The notes under the pieces were generated by a model. That model was not told the origin of the DNA, did not search any database, and was given only the letters and a program-made list of their open reading frames with translations. A stretch of 64,000 bases of DNA from an uncultured Candidatus Melainabacteria bacterium. Lineage in GTDB: Bacteria > Cyanobacteriota > Vampirovibrionia > Gastranaerophilales > Gastranaerophilaceae. The stretch is from assembly GCA_934667125.1 (NCBI GenBank), contig CAKULF010000003.1, forward strand, positions 62,001 through 126,000, written 5' to 3'. A program made the translations under genes and the position numbers. Shown here piece after piece: positions 43,033-52,584 of this stretch (position 1 is its first letter; every line of letters begins with the position of its first letter).

Positions 43033-44373
43033 CTACTGTTTTAAAAAACTTTCATAGTTTTTTGCTAACATGTGCGTTTTAATTTGATTAATAAAATCAA
43101 GAGCAACACCAACAAGGATGATAAGACTTGTTGAGCCTATACCTTGGAATGTTGTAATTGAAGTTACTTTTGTTGCAACAGATGGAACCATTGCAATAAT
43201 ACCAAGTGCAATTGCGCCAATTAGAGTTATTCTTGTTAAAATTTCATTTAATTTGTCAGCGGTTGGCTTTCCGGGTTTAACTCCTGGGATTGCGCTTCCG
43301 TATTTTTTCAAATTATTTGAAATTTCTTTTGGTTGCATAGAAGGTATGATTGAAGCATAGAAAAATGTCAAAGTAACGATTAATACAAAATAAATTACAT
43401 AGTAATATATTGAATTTGCACTAAAAATCATACTTAATTTTTCAAATACGCTTGCTAATACCACGTTATCAATTTTCATTTGTTGAACAAAGCCAAGAAC
43501 GGTTGCAGGGAACAACAATATTGCGATTGCAAAGATAATCGGCATAACTCCGCCAGGGTTAAGTTTGAATGGAATATTTGTGTTTTGTCCGCCATATACT
43601 TTGTTTCCAACTTGTCTGCGAGCTGAAACGATTGGAACTTTTCTGCTTGCTTCGTGAAGAATAATAATAAATATTATTGTCACAAGGAAAATTGCGATTA
43701 AAAGCAATAATCCAAATTGAAGCGCAGCATCTTGAGAAACCAATGTTGCAGTTCTGCTACAGTATAATGGAATACCTGCGATGATACCAACGAAAATTAA
43801 TAATGAACCGCCGTTACCCACGCCTTTTTCAGTGATTAATTCAGATAACCACATAACAATAATAGCGCCGGCGGTTAAACTAACGGTTGAACCAATGAAG
43901 AACATCAAAGGATTAACCCCCGGCATAATTGCGTTTGGCAATTTAAACAATGCTAAAGAGAAGATTAATGATTGGAAAACTGCAAGGAAAACAGTGAAAA
44001 TTCTTGTGTATTGTTGAATTTTACGTCTGCCTGCTTCTCCGTCTTCTTTTTGCATTTTTTCAAGACTCGGAACAATAACTGCTACCAATTGCATAATGAT
44101 TGATGAAGTGATATAGGGTCCTATTCCTAATGCAAAAATAGAAACCTTACCCAAAGCACCCCCTGAAAACATATCAAGGAAGCCGATTAAGTTGTTTCCA
44201 TTTGCAAGAGCTTGAAATACATGATTGTTAATTCCGAAAATCGGAAGTTGCGCACCAAATCTAAATAAAGCAATTATGGCAAAAGTGAATATAAGCTTTT
44301 GCTTTAATCCACTTGCTTGCCAACTTGCCATTAAATTTGATACAACTTTATCTGAATCGATATTTTGTTGCAT
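43033..44373 (-). CDS. secY: protein translocase subunit SecY
   Basis: A 446-residue SecY with ten membrane helices. Typical segments are FRFGAQLPIFGIN, SGGALGKVSIFALGIGPYIT, ITEKGVGNGGSLLIF and the C-terminal region with KYGSAIPGVKPGKPT and ILTRITLIGA. It forms the export channel with SecE/G and with SecD/F encoded at 18-20 kb. Its start codon shares one base with the rplO stop region, indicating coupling. Confidence 0.96.
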   Translation of the reverse strand: MQQNIDSDKVVSNLMASWQASGLKQKLIFTFAIIALFRFGAQLPIFGINNHVFQALANGNNLIGFLDMFSGGALGKVSIFALGIGPYITSSIIMQLVAVIVPSLEKMQKEDGEAGRRKIQQYTRIFTVFLAVFQSLIFSLALFKLPNAIMPGVNPLMFFIGSTVSLTAGAIIVMWLSELITEKGVGNGGSLLIFVGIIAGIPLYCSRTATLVSQDAALQFGLLLLIAIFLVTIIFIIILHEASRKVPIVSARRQVGNKVYGGQNTNIPFKLNPGGVMPIIFAIAILLFPATVLGFVQQMKIDNVVLASVFEKLSMIFSANSIYYYVIYFVLIVTLTFFYASIIPSMQPKEISNNLKKYGSAIPGVKPGKPTADKLNEILTRITLIGAIALGIIAMVPSVATKVTSITTFQGIGSTSLIILVGVALDFINQIKTHMLAKNYESFLKQ

Positions 44374-44816
44374 TATACTAATTCTGCCTTTCCGCCTGCA
44401 TTTTCAATTTTTTCTTTTGCTGATGGGCTAAAGTAGCTAGCTTTAACTGTAATAGCTTTTGAAATTTCACCATTTCCTAAAATTCTTAATGCGACAGCGG
44501 TAGAAGACGCTTTTTTAATTCCTTGTAATGTTGCTAAATCGATTGTATCTAATTCTAATTCAGCTAATCTTGCAACATTAATAGCAGCAGATTCTTCTCT
44601 AAATCTGTTTTTGAAGCCTTTTAATTTTGGCATTTGACGGTATGATGGCATTTGTCCGCCTTCAAAACCACGTTTGTGACTGTTACCGCTTCTTTGTCCT
44701 TCACCGTTATTACCACGGCAAGATGTTTTACCATGACCTGATGCAATACCTCTGCCTTTGCGTTTTTTAGCGTGTGTAGCACCTTCTGCAGGTCTTATAT
44801 CTTCTAAAGTTATCAT
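44373..44816 (-). CDS. rplO: 50S ribosomal protein L15
   Basis: A 147-residue L15 with the basic glycine-rich N-terminus (RPAEGATHAKKRKGRGIASG, then GHGKTSCRGNNGEGQRSG) and FEGGQMPSYRQMPKLKGF. It sits between rpmD and secY in the standard order. Confidence 0.97.
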   Translation of the reverse strand: MITLEDIRPAEGATHAKKRKGRGIASGHGKTSCRGNNGEGQRSGNSHKRGFEGGQMPSYRQMPKLKGFKNRFREESAAINVARLAELELDTIDLATLQGIKKASSTAVALRILGNGEISKAITVKASYFSPSAKEKIENAGGKAELV

Positions 44817-44835
44817 TATAATTACCTTCCTTAAA

Positions 44836-45012
44836 TTATTCTACAACTGCAACTAGGTGTGGAACTTTTTTAACCATACCCATAATTGTTACTGAATCTT
44901 CGTGTTCAACTATTTGATCTTTTTTAGTTAAACCTAGCGCACGAACAACTTTGATTTGTTTATCAGAAGCGCCGATTGTGCTTTTTACTTGTTTAATTTT
45001 TATTTTTGCCAT
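44836..45012 (-). CDS. rpmD: 50S ribosomal protein L30
   Basis: A 58-residue L30 read on the minus strand from ATG 45012. It starts MAKIKIKQVKSTIGASDKQI and continues with KVVRALGLTKKDQIVEHED. The GxxxKQxxxxxALGL pattern is diagnostic. AAGGAA lies upstream. It is in its usual place between rpsE and rplO. Confidence 0.95.
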   Translation of the reverse strand: MAKIKIKQVKSTIGASDKQIKVVRALGLTKKDQIVEHEDSVTIMGMVKKVPHLVAVVE

Positions 45013-45030
45013 TTTATATATTCCTTAAAA

Positions 45031-45666
45031 TTACTTATTACCTAGCATTTGTTTAACTTCTAAACCACGAGTTTTTGCAACTTCTTTGAATGGTCTTAAA
45101 GATTTAAGTGCATTTAAAGTTGCATTTGCTGCGTTAAGTGGAGATTTAGAACCTAATGATTTTGATAAGATGTTTTCAACGCCTGCTAATTCAAGAACGG
45201 CACGAACAGCACCACCAGCGATAACACCGGTACCTTTTGAAGCTGGTCTTAAAATAACAGAACCTGCACCTGATCTTCCGGTAATCATGTGAGGAATTGT
45301 TGTATTAAATAATGGAACAGTGATTAGGTTTTTTCTAGCGTCTGCAACTGCTTTTTGGATAGCGATAATAACTTCGGCAGCTTTTGCAACGCCCATACCA
45401 ACTTGTCCTTTTTTGTTACCTGCGATAACGATAGCTCTGAATGAAAGTTTTTTACCACCTTTAACAACTTTTGTTACACGGCGGATTTGAACAACTTGTT
45501 CTTTCCATTCTGATTCAGCAGGTTCAACTGTTTCAATTTTTCTTCTTCTTGATTTTCTTTGAGGTTTTTTAGTTTCTTTAACTTCTTCAGCTGCTTCAGC
45601 TACTTGTGCAGTTTCTTCTGCTTTAGTTTCTTCAACAACTTCTTGGATTTCTTTGTTTTCTTCCAC
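45031..45666 (-). CDS. rpsE: 30S ribosomal protein S5 with an acidic N-terminal extension
   Basis: A 211-residue S5, about 45 residues longer than the E. coli protein. The core is clear: VVQIRRVTKVVKGGKKLSFR, GVGKA-like KAAEVIIAIQKAVADARKNL, and GSGSVxLRPA-like GAGSVILRPASKGTGVIAGG. The extra N-terminus is rich in Glu, Ala, Val and Lys, then KPQRKSRRRK. Unusually it is the first gene of its operon: rplR, rplF and other upstream spc genes are not here, and ctpA diverges 287 bases away. Confidence 0.95.
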   Translation of the reverse strand: MEENKEIQEVVEETKAEETAQVAEAAEEVKETKKPQRKSRRRKIETVEPAESEWKEQVVQIRRVTKVVKGGKKLSFRAIVIAGNKKGQVGMGVAKAAEVIIAIQKAVADARKNLITVPLFNTTIPHMITGRSGAGSVILRPASKGTGVIAGGAVRAVLELAGVENILSKSLGSKSPLNAANATLNALKSLRPFKEVAKTRGLEVKQMLGNK

Positions 45667-45953
45667 GTTTATTACCTTTCTTAATTGTAATTTTGCTTTG
45701 TTGTATATCGTTTAACATCTAAAAAATAAAAATAACAAAATCGACTTTATTTAAAAAGCTTTTAAGTTATTTGAGATGTTTTTTAATTTCTGACACATAT
45801 ATATTATTATATCAATATATTTTTTCAAGGGTTATTTAATATTTATTAATATTATTAATAAATGGAATTATTCAATCTAGTTATTTTATATGTAGCAATT
45901 GGAATTAATTTTGATATAATAATTTTATATTTAAGAAATTTTAAGGAAGAAAT
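45667..45953. promoter_or_regulatory. divergent promoter region of rpsE and ctpA
   Basis: No gene is seen. TATAAT with an upstream TGA (45915-45920) serves ctpA. On the minus strand TTGAAA near 45827 with TAATAT or TATAAT some 13-16 bases on could drive the rpsE operon. The stretch is strongly AT-rich. Confidence 0.5.
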
Positions 45954-47171
45954 ATGAATTTTAAGCAGTTTTTAAAAAGATTTTCAATATTTTTTGTGGT
46001 TTTAGTTTTGTTTTTTGCAACAAACTTTCAAAACCCTGCAATGGCTATAACTCCCCAAGGTTTGTACGATAGAGCTTGGAGATTAATTAATTCTAAATAT
46101 GTAGATGATACTCAAAATCAACAAAATTGGAACAGATGGCGTCATAAATATGATTCTGTTATCGTTGATGAGGATGACGCTTATGTTGCAATAGCGACTA
46201 TGGTTGATTCTTTGGGTGATGTTTATACAAAATTTTTAACTCCAAAAGAATATAAAGAAGAAACCGAAAGCATTCGAGGCTCTTTGAACGGTATTGGTGT
46301 TCAAATCGGCGTTAGAGATGGCAAATTATTAATTATTGCGCCATTAGAAGACACCCCCGGAGAACGTGCAGGTTTAAAATCTGAAGATGAAATCCTTGAA
46401 ATTGATGGAAAATCAACAAAAGGTATCAAAGTTGAAGCCGCAGCAGACCAAATTCGAGGTCCAGAAGGCACAACGGTTAAACTTTTAATTAAAAGAAAAG
46501 GTGAAGAAAATAAAACCTATACTGTTCCTCGTGCAAAAATTGAATTAAAATCTGTTTCAACAAAAGCCCCAAAAATCGGCTCTGTTCCTGATAATTTGGG
46601 CTATATAAGATTAAGCTCATTTATTTCAAGAAACGCAGCGAGCGAATTTCAAAGCGCTTTAAATAAATTAAAAACAAAAGACGGTTTAATAATTGACCTT
46701 CGCTCAAACCCAGGGGGCTTATTGGATAACGCTATTTATATAGCTGATATGTTATTAAGCTCAAAAACAATCGTTTCAACGGTTGATAGAGATGGTTATA
46801 AAGAAACTCAAAATTCTCTTTCAACAGTTCAAACAAATCAACCAATCGTTGTTTTAATTAATGGCGGTTCGGCTTCTGCATCAGAAATTTTATCAGGCGC
46901 TTTAAAAGACAACAATAGAGCGGTTATTGTTGGTAAAAAATCATTTGGAAAAGGGCTTGTTCAAGAAATAAACAATCTTCCAGATGGTTCAGCTTTGCAT
47001 ATTACAATTCAAAAATACTTAACTCCATCAGGAACAGATATCCATAAAAAGGGCATAACTCCTGATTATGACGTGGATTTAACCGAACAAGATATTAAAG
47101 ATAAAAAAGACCCACAACTTGCAAAAGCTTGCGAAATTTTGCAAAAACAAGTCCATAAATATTCTAAATAA
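45954..47171 (+). CDS. ctpA: carboxyl-terminal processing protease (S41)
   Basis: A 405-residue exported serine protease. It has a signal peptide (residues 1-31, ending NPAMA), a helical N-domain, a PDZ domain at about 105-185 (GIGVQIGVRDGKLLIIAPLE), and the catalytic core with GLIIDLRSNPGGLLDNAIYI. The predicted dyad is Ser308 in NGGSASASEIL and Lys333 in KKSFGKGLV. Such enzymes trim C-termini of envelope proteins and lipoproteins. AAGGAAG precedes the ATG. Confidence 0.94.
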   Translation: MNFKQFLKRFSIFFVVLVLFFATNFQNPAMAITPQGLYDRAWRLINSKYVDDTQNQQNWNRWRHKYDSVIVDEDDAYVAIATMVDSLGDVYTKFLTPKEYKEETESIRGSLNGIGVQIGVRDGKLLIIAPLEDTPGERAGLKSEDEILEIDGKSTKGIKVEAAADQIRGPEGTTVKLLIKRKGEENKTYTVPRAKIELKSVSTKAPKIGSVPDNLGYIRLSSFISRNAASEFQSALNKLKTKDGLIIDLRSNPGGLLDNAIYIADMLLSSKTIVSTVDRDGYKETQNSLSTVQTNQPIVVLINGGSASASEILSGALKDNNRAVIVGKKSFGKGLVQEINNLPDGSALHITIQKYLTPSGTDIHKKGITPDYDVDLTEQDIKDKKDPQLAKACEILQKQVHKYSK

Positions 47172-47173
47172 AA

Positions 47174-47189
47174 TGTAAAGAAATGTAAA
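47174..47189 (+). promoter_or_regulatory. TGTAAA direct-repeat element upstream of a coiled-coil gene
   Basis: TGTAAAGAAATGTAAA: two TGTAAA boxes one helical turn apart, about 82 bases before the ATG at 47271. The identical 16 bases occur, inverted, upstream of the related gene at 51016-51429. Confidence 0.5.
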
Positions 47190-47270
47190 AATTAAAAATT
47201 TACCTAGTAAATAAATAACATATAAAAAACTTTATATAATTATGCACAAGTAACACGAGAAGGGTTGAAT

Positions 47271-48950
47271 ATGCTAAATAGATTAACGCAATTGGCGAAT
47301 TTAATAGGTAATCTTAATATTGTTAAAACTTTTCAAAACAGACACGGAAGCAACACCGCTTCAGCCGTTGCAAAGCGATATAATGACGAACAAGATTTAA
47401 TTAGAAATGAAATGGGCAAAATTGGAAACGCAAGCGATGAATATCGCCAATTAGCAGCGCTTTTGAGAGAATCTGAACAAGAAGAACAAAAAACGGTAAC
47501 AGCCCTAACTTATGATGGTGAATCAGACGATTTTAAAGATTCTAGCCTAAAAGCAGATAGCGCCGTTGAAAAATTAAATTCTTTTTCAAGCAAAGACTCT
47601 AATTTGGCTACTTTGTTGAACGCAAGAACGGGCATAATTCAAAATATTGTTGCTAAACAAAATGAATTAAATAATGCTACAGATAATAGCCAAGCCGAAC
47701 AAATCAAGGCTGAAATTGAAAAATTGTATGATGAAAAAAGCAAAGCCGAAGAAGATATTTATGATTATATTAAAGATAATCCAACTTATGAAAACGTCGC
47801 AGGCGATTTAAAAACCGCTATTGATGGCGCTAATCAAGCAAAGGGAAACAATGGCGCTCAAACCCCTGCAGCAGGTAATAAGCCAAATGCCAAGCATAAG
47901 GAAACCTATTTAGATGGAATTAAACCGGCTGATAGTTTTAATGTCCCAATTGATAGTGAAGCTTACAAAGAAGTTAAGTTAGCAGATTTGGGTACAATGT
48001 CGCTAAAAGAGTTGCAAGATACACAAACTGCACTTATAGAAGATGAAAATGCTAATTTTGAGGCCCAAAATCAATACGATACAGCAAAAGGCAATATAGA
48101 TAGTAACATTGCCAACATAGGTGGTGCTATTGAAGGCATTATTAAATTAGATGCAAATAATGAGGTAGTCTCAAAGAAATTAAAACAAGAAGCTACTGAT
48201 AAAGTTGAAGAAATTAATACAACAAAAGATGGTATAGATAAAAAACAAAATACTATTAAGGATGAGGAAACCAATCTTGCTAATGCAAAAAAAAGTTTGT
48301 CTTCTCTGCATCCGCCTTATAGGGGAAATTATGAAAGCGAAGAAGAGTATAATGCTGTAAAAAGCGACTATGATAAGAAAGCTGGCGAATTAAAGCAGAA
48401 AATTAGTGATACAGAAAAGACACTAGAACAAGCCCATAAAGATTTGGAACAATTGGAAGAAGATTTGGTAACTCAATGCGAAGCTTTAGAAGAATTAAAA
48501 GCTCAAATTCTTAAATGTATTGAAAATAAAGATGGATACGATGCGGCACAAAAACTTCTTATAGACAATAATAGATCTTGTAAAGACCTTGCAGAAAAAT
48601 ATACTGAAGCAAGTTCAAAATTAGAACAACAAAAAGCACAAAATTACGCCAATATTAATGCTGTAAATGCTGAAATAGCTGCAAGAAATCAAGAATTAGA
48701 AAGCAAGTATACTAAAGATGAGGACGATATGTCCGAAGATGAAAAATCAAAGGCTAGAGCTATTGCTTATGCTCTTGAATATTCTCAAATGAGCGATGCA
48801 GAAAAGACAGATAATTCAGGTACGCTTAAAAACTTATGTATGGAAGCCGGTTATGGCTATAAAGAAAATGATAAAGGCGAGATAGACCTTGACTATATTT
48901 TTGACCAAGCTAGAGATGAATCCAAAGACAATCAAACTGATGAGCAATCT
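47271..48950 (+). CDS. large coiled-coil protein of unknown function
   Basis: About 560 residues, almost entirely helical coiled coil rich in Glu, Lys, Ala, Asn and Asp, with no signal peptide; the stop is at 48951-48953. Start ATG 47271 is taken because GAGAAGGG lies six bases upstream. The motif YNDEQDLIRNEM followed by ASDEYRQLAALLRESEQEE near residue 40 recurs in the smaller protein at 51016-51429. A segment near residue 365 alternates LEQAHKDLEQLEEDLVTQ-type heptads. It could be a secreted or structural filament protein; no family is recognised. A strong terminator follows. Confidence 0.55.
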
Positions 48951-48981
48951 TAATTAAATATAAAATTTTAATAAACATTCT

Positions 48982-49020
48982 ATATCCTCAAGGTTATACA
49001 AAAACTTTGAGGATATTTTT
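48982..49020 (+). terminator. rho-independent terminator
   Basis: ATATCCTCAA pairs with TTGAGGATAT, followed by TTTTT. It ends the coiled-coil gene. Confidence 0.85.
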
Positions 49021-49163
49021 ATATTAATTTTACTACTTCTTTATACTTATATTAACTTTAGTAAATTTATACAAATGTACTAATTCTAAATGATTATTTT
49101 TTGTGTAAAATTATGGTATAAATAATAATATAAATTAAAATAGAAATCGGAGGCATTAAAATT

Positions 49164-50930
49164 ATGGGACAAAAAGTTGGGCAATTTGTGTTTATGTTGC
49201 ACTCCCATCTTCCATATTATAGAATGGCAGGCATGTGGCCGTTTGGGGAAGAGTGTTTATATGAATGTATGGAAGAAACATACGTTCCTCTTTTGAACAT
49301 GATTAATGAATTATACGACGAAGGTATAAAAGCAAAGCTTACTGTTGGAATTACTCCGATTTTGGCTGAGCAATTAAATGATGAACACCTTAAACAAGGT
49401 TTTATAGATTATCTTGATTCAAGAATTAAAGCTGTGGCAGAAGATTTAGAAAGATATCCTGATCCTGAAGTTGCGCACAGCCAACACTTAAAATACTTAG
49501 CAAAATATTATTTTGATTGGTATAACAGAATTAAAGATTTATTCATCAATAAATTTAACAAAGATTTAATTGCAGGATTTAAGAGAATGCAAGATTTGGG
49601 TTGCATTGAAATCACAACATCAGGCGCAACTCACGGTTTTTCACCGCTTCTTGCAACAGATACAAACTTAAATGCTCAATTTAAAGTTGGTTCAGACACA
49701 ACAAAAAGACTTTTCGGCAAAAAAGCAAAAGGTTGTTGGTTGCCTGAATGTGCTTATAGACAAGGCTATGAATACATAGGAAAAGACGGTAAGAAAAAAT
49801 GGCGTCCTGCTATTGAAGTAACATTACAAAACAATGATATTGAATACTTTTTCACTGAATCTCATGTAATTGAGGGTGGAAACTCTATCGGAAATCGCCG
49901 CAACATAGGAGTTTACGGAAATATAGAGTATATACCATTACCAAAAAGAGAGGCAACCGGATATGATACATATAGCGCATATTGGTTACCTGATGCACAA
50001 GTTGCCGTGATGGGTAGAAACGATAGAGCCGGTTTTCAAGTTTGGTCTGCAGCAGACGGATACCCAGGGGACGGATGTTACAGGGAATTCCACAGAAAAG
50101 ACTGTAATTCAGGCATGCACTATTGGAGAATAACTTCTTCTACGACTGATTTGGGCGATAAGATGTTGTATGATCCTGTGTTAGCTATGAATCAAGTTAA
50201 TTCAAACTCTGACCACTATGTTAACCTTTTATATCATTTATTAAATGACTATAAAAACTCTCACAACGGCAAAGAAGGTCTTGTAATGGTATCATTTGAT
50301 ACTGAATTATATGGACACTGGTGGTTTGAAGGTATTGAATTTATTAAGCAAGTAATCAAAAAGTTAAATGCTTATGTTCCTGAAGTTGAAATGATGACCG
50401 CAGGCGAATATCTAAGCGCTCATCCTCCTGTTGAAGCTATTCAAATCCCTGAATCTTCTTGGGGTCAAGGCGGACACTTCTGGGTATGGCAAAATCATTT
50501 GACAGAGTGGATGTGGCCAATTATTCATAGTTGCGAAAAAAGAATTATTGATATTGTTGAAAAATATCAAACAGTTCCATCCGACAACTTGATGAAACGT
50601 GCTTTAAATCAACTTGCAAGAGAAAATCTTCTTTTACAAAGTTCAGATTGGCCATTCTTAATCACAACATGGCAAGCAAAAGACTATGCAACTGATAGAT
50701 TTAATGAACATGTTGAAAGATTTGCAAAAATTGCGGATATGATTGAAAATAATTCAATTGATGAACAAGCATTATCTGAAATTGAAGCAATAGACACATG
50801 TTTCCCTGATATTGATTATAGGGTTTATTCTCCGATTGACGAGGGCTTAATTCCTCAACAAGAGAAAAAACTTGTTCATTTATATGGCGAAAAGAGAATT
50901 AAAGAATTTCAAGCAGCTAATATAATATAG
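49164..50930 (+). CDS. GH57 1,4-alpha-glucan branching enzyme-like protein
   Basis: A 588-residue GH57 protein. The N-terminal barrel has FMLHSHLPYYR (motif 1). GCWLPECAY holds the predicted nucleophile Glu195, and MVSFDTELYGHWWFEG holds the predicted acid/base Asp379. A helical C-terminal domain ends the protein. GH57 branching enzymes create alpha-1,6 links in glycogen; a hydrolase role is also possible. Together with the GT35 protein it suggests glycogen storage. GGAGG lies before the ATG, and TGG-TATAAA near 49117 is the likely -10. Confidence 0.88.
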   Translation: MGQKVGQFVFMLHSHLPYYRMAGMWPFGEECLYECMEETYVPLLNMINELYDEGIKAKLTVGITPILAEQLNDEHLKQGFIDYLDSRIKAVAEDLERYPDPEVAHSQHLKYLAKYYFDWYNRIKDLFINKFNKDLIAGFKRMQDLGCIEITTSGATHGFSPLLATDTNLNAQFKVGSDTTKRLFGKKAKGCWLPECAYRQGYEYIGKDGKKKWRPAIEVTLQNNDIEYFFTESHVIEGGNSIGNRRNIGVYGNIEYIPLPKREATGYDTYSAYWLPDAQVAVMGRNDRAGFQVWSAADGYPGDGCYREFHRKDCNSGMHYWRITSSTTDLGDKMLYDPVLAMNQVNSNSDHYVNLLYHLLNDYKNSHNGKEGLVMVSFDTELYGHWWFEGIEFIKQVIKKLNAYVPEVEMMTAGEYLSAHPPVEAIQIPESSWGQGGHFWVWQNHLTEWMWPIIHSCEKRIIDIVEKYQTVPSDNLMKRALNQLARENLLLQSSDWPFLITTWQAKDYATDRFNEHVERFAKIADMIENNSIDEQALSEIEAIDTCFPDIDYRVYSPIDEGLIPQQEKKLVHLYGEKRIKEFQAANII

Positions 50931-50945
50931 AATATCAAATAAATT

Positions 50946-50974
50946 AAAAGCTCCCGATTTTTGGGAGCTTTTTT
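50946..50974. terminator. bidirectional rho-independent terminator
   Basis: AAAAGCTCCC pairs with GGGAGCTTTT, followed by T. It serves the GH57 gene and possibly the convergent coiled-coil gene. Confidence 0.9.
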
Positions 50975-51015
50975 GTAAATGTAAATGATTGATTTTGGAT
51001 TTTGTTTTAAATTTT

Positions 51016-51429
51016 TTAATTTCCAAAGTAGTTGAATGTTTGAGTAAAGTCGTCAACACCTTTTTGGAAGCCTTCTTTGTCGGCTTGTATTGATTGAATT
51101 TGAGATTCAAGTTGGTCATTTTCTAAGTCGATTTTTTCTTCGTAGGCTTTTGCTTCTTCTTCGATTTTTTTAACTTTTTCATCTTCTTCTGTTTGAGAAT
51201 CTCTTAATTCTGCCGATAAATCAAGATATTCATCGCTTGTTCTATCGCCTAATTCTTTCATTTCGTTTCTGATTAGGTCTTGTTCTTCGTTATATTGTTG
51301 GTGAATTTTTTGTGTTTCACGAGTTGATTTTAAAGCTTTTAAATTTTTCATTTCGCTATTTTGCGTCATTTGAGCTTCAATATCGTTTTCTTGAGCTGTG
51401 CAAGTTAAAATTGCAAGTACGTTTAACAT
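51016..51429 (-). CDS. coiled-coil protein related to the one at 47-49 kb
   Basis: A 137-residue, mostly helical protein. It contains YNEEQDLIRNEM and TSDEYLDLSAELRDSQTEED, clearly matching the region near residue 40 of the larger coiled-coil protein. It ends KGVDDFTQTFNYFGN. The first 15 residues (MLNVLAILTCTAQEN) are mildly hydrophobic but not a standard signal. AAAGGA precedes the ATG, and the shared TGTAAA element lies 76 bases upstream. The pair is probably co-regulated and may form one structure. Function unknown. Confidence 0.6.
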   Translation of the reverse strand: MLNVLAILTCTAQENDIEAQMTQNSEMKNLKALKSTRETQKIHQQYNEEQDLIRNEMKELGDRTSDEYLDLSAELRDSQTEEDEKVKKIEEEAKAYEEKIDLENDQLESQIQSIQADKEGFQKGVDDFTQTFNYFGN

Positions 51430-51504
51430 CTTTTTAATCCTTTAAATCATTTACATATTAATAAAGTATTTTATATATCAATTATTTCAAAAATATATAC
51501 TTTT

Positions 51505-51520
51505 TTTACATTTCTTTACA
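51505..51520 (-). promoter_or_regulatory. TGTAAA direct-repeat element upstream of the second coiled-coil gene
   Basis: Minus-strand TGTAAAGAAATGTAAA, identical to 47174-47189 and at a similar distance from its gene. rlmN starts on the other side. Confidence 0.5.
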
Positions 51521-51540
51521 ATTACTTAAAATTTTCATAG

Positions 51541-51546
51541 TATGAT
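51541..51546 (+). promoter_or_regulatory. -10 element of a probable leaderless rlmN mRNA
   Basis: TATGAT, TAAATT, ATG 51553. No ribosome site is present. Confidence 0.45.
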
Positions 51547-51552
51547 TAAATT

Positions 51553-52584
51553 ATGTCAAAAGTCGTATTATCAAAATTTAATTTAGAAGAACTAGAAAAC
51601 TATATCGAAAGCGTTGGTGAAAAGAAATTCAGAGCTCGCCAAATTTTTTCTTGGATTTGGGCGAAAAACGCTTCTTGCTTTGATGATATGACAGATGTTA
51701 AAAAAGAATTTAGAGAATTTTTAAATAATAATTGCACGATTTTAGATTGCAAAATTAAAACTCGCCAAATTTCAACCGATGGCACAATTAAATATTTAAT
51801 TGAATATAACGACGGTTTGATGGCAGAAGCGGTTTTAATGAGGTTTGATAATCGTTCCAACCTTTCTATGTGTGTTTCTTGCCAAGTTGGTTGTAAAATG
51901 AATTGCAAGTTTTGCGCAACTGGGCATAACGGTTTTAAAAGAAATTTAACCTCTTATGAAATTGTTTCTCAAATCCTTTTGTGTCAACAAGATACAGGTT
52001 TAAAAGTGACAAATATTGTCTTTATGGGGCAAGGTGAACCGCTTGATAACTTTGAAAACATCAAAAAAGCGATTGAACTTATTAATAAAAATCTTCAAAT
52101 TTCGATTAGAAGAATGACGCTGTCGACTTCAGGAATTGTTCCAAAAATCATCGAACTATCAAATAATGATTTAATTCCAACTCTGGCAATATCGCTGCAT
52201 GCGCCTAATCACAAGATTAGAGAGCAAATTATGCCGATTGAAAAGAAATATAATATAGAAGATTTAAAAAAAGCTTTAATTAAATATAATCAAAAAACTA
52301 AAGATAGAATTACAATCGAATATATTTTAATTGGGGGCTTGAACGATACAATAGAGTGCGCTAAGGAGTTGATTGAATATCTAAAAGACATTAAATGCAA
52401 TATTAATTTAATTCCTTATAATCCTGTTGTAACGAACGATTTTAAAAAGCCGAATAAGAAAGATATGATGAAATTTAAGTATCTTTTAGAAGCAACAGGA
52501 AAAAAAGTCACAATAAGGCTCGAAAGAGGCGCAGATATTGACGCCGCTTGCGGTCAATTAGCGGGAAAACAAAACAAGAATTAA
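51553..52584 (+). CDS. rlmN: dual-specificity RNA methyltransferase RlmN
   Basis: A 343-residue radical SAM enzyme that methylates C2 of A2503 in 23S rRNA and A37 of some tRNAs. The iron-sulphur cysteines are Cys114, Cys118 and Cys121 in CKMNCKFCATGHNGF. VFMGQGEPLDNF, RMTLSTSGIVPKI and LAISLHAPNH follow, and the methyl-carrying cysteine is in DAACGQLAG near the end. The start codon has TATGAT six bases upstream, suggesting a leaderless mRNA. Its stop overlaps that of fliD by four bases. Confidence 0.95.
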   Translation: MSKVVLSKFNLEELENYIESVGEKKFRARQIFSWIWAKNASCFDDMTDVKKEFREFLNNNCTILDCKIKTRQISTDGTIKYLIEYNDGLMAEAVLMRFDNRSNLSMCVSCQVGCKMNCKFCATGHNGFKRNLTSYEIVSQILLCQQDTGLKVTNIVFMGQGEPLDNFENIKKAIELINKNLQISIRRMTLSTSGIVPKIIELSNNDLIPTLAISLHAPNHKIREQIMPIEKKYNIEDLKKALIKYNQKTKDRITIEYILIGGLNDTIECAKELIEYLKDIKCNINLIPYNPVVTNDFKKPNKKDMMKFKYLLEATGKKVTIRLERGADIDAACGQLAGKQNKN

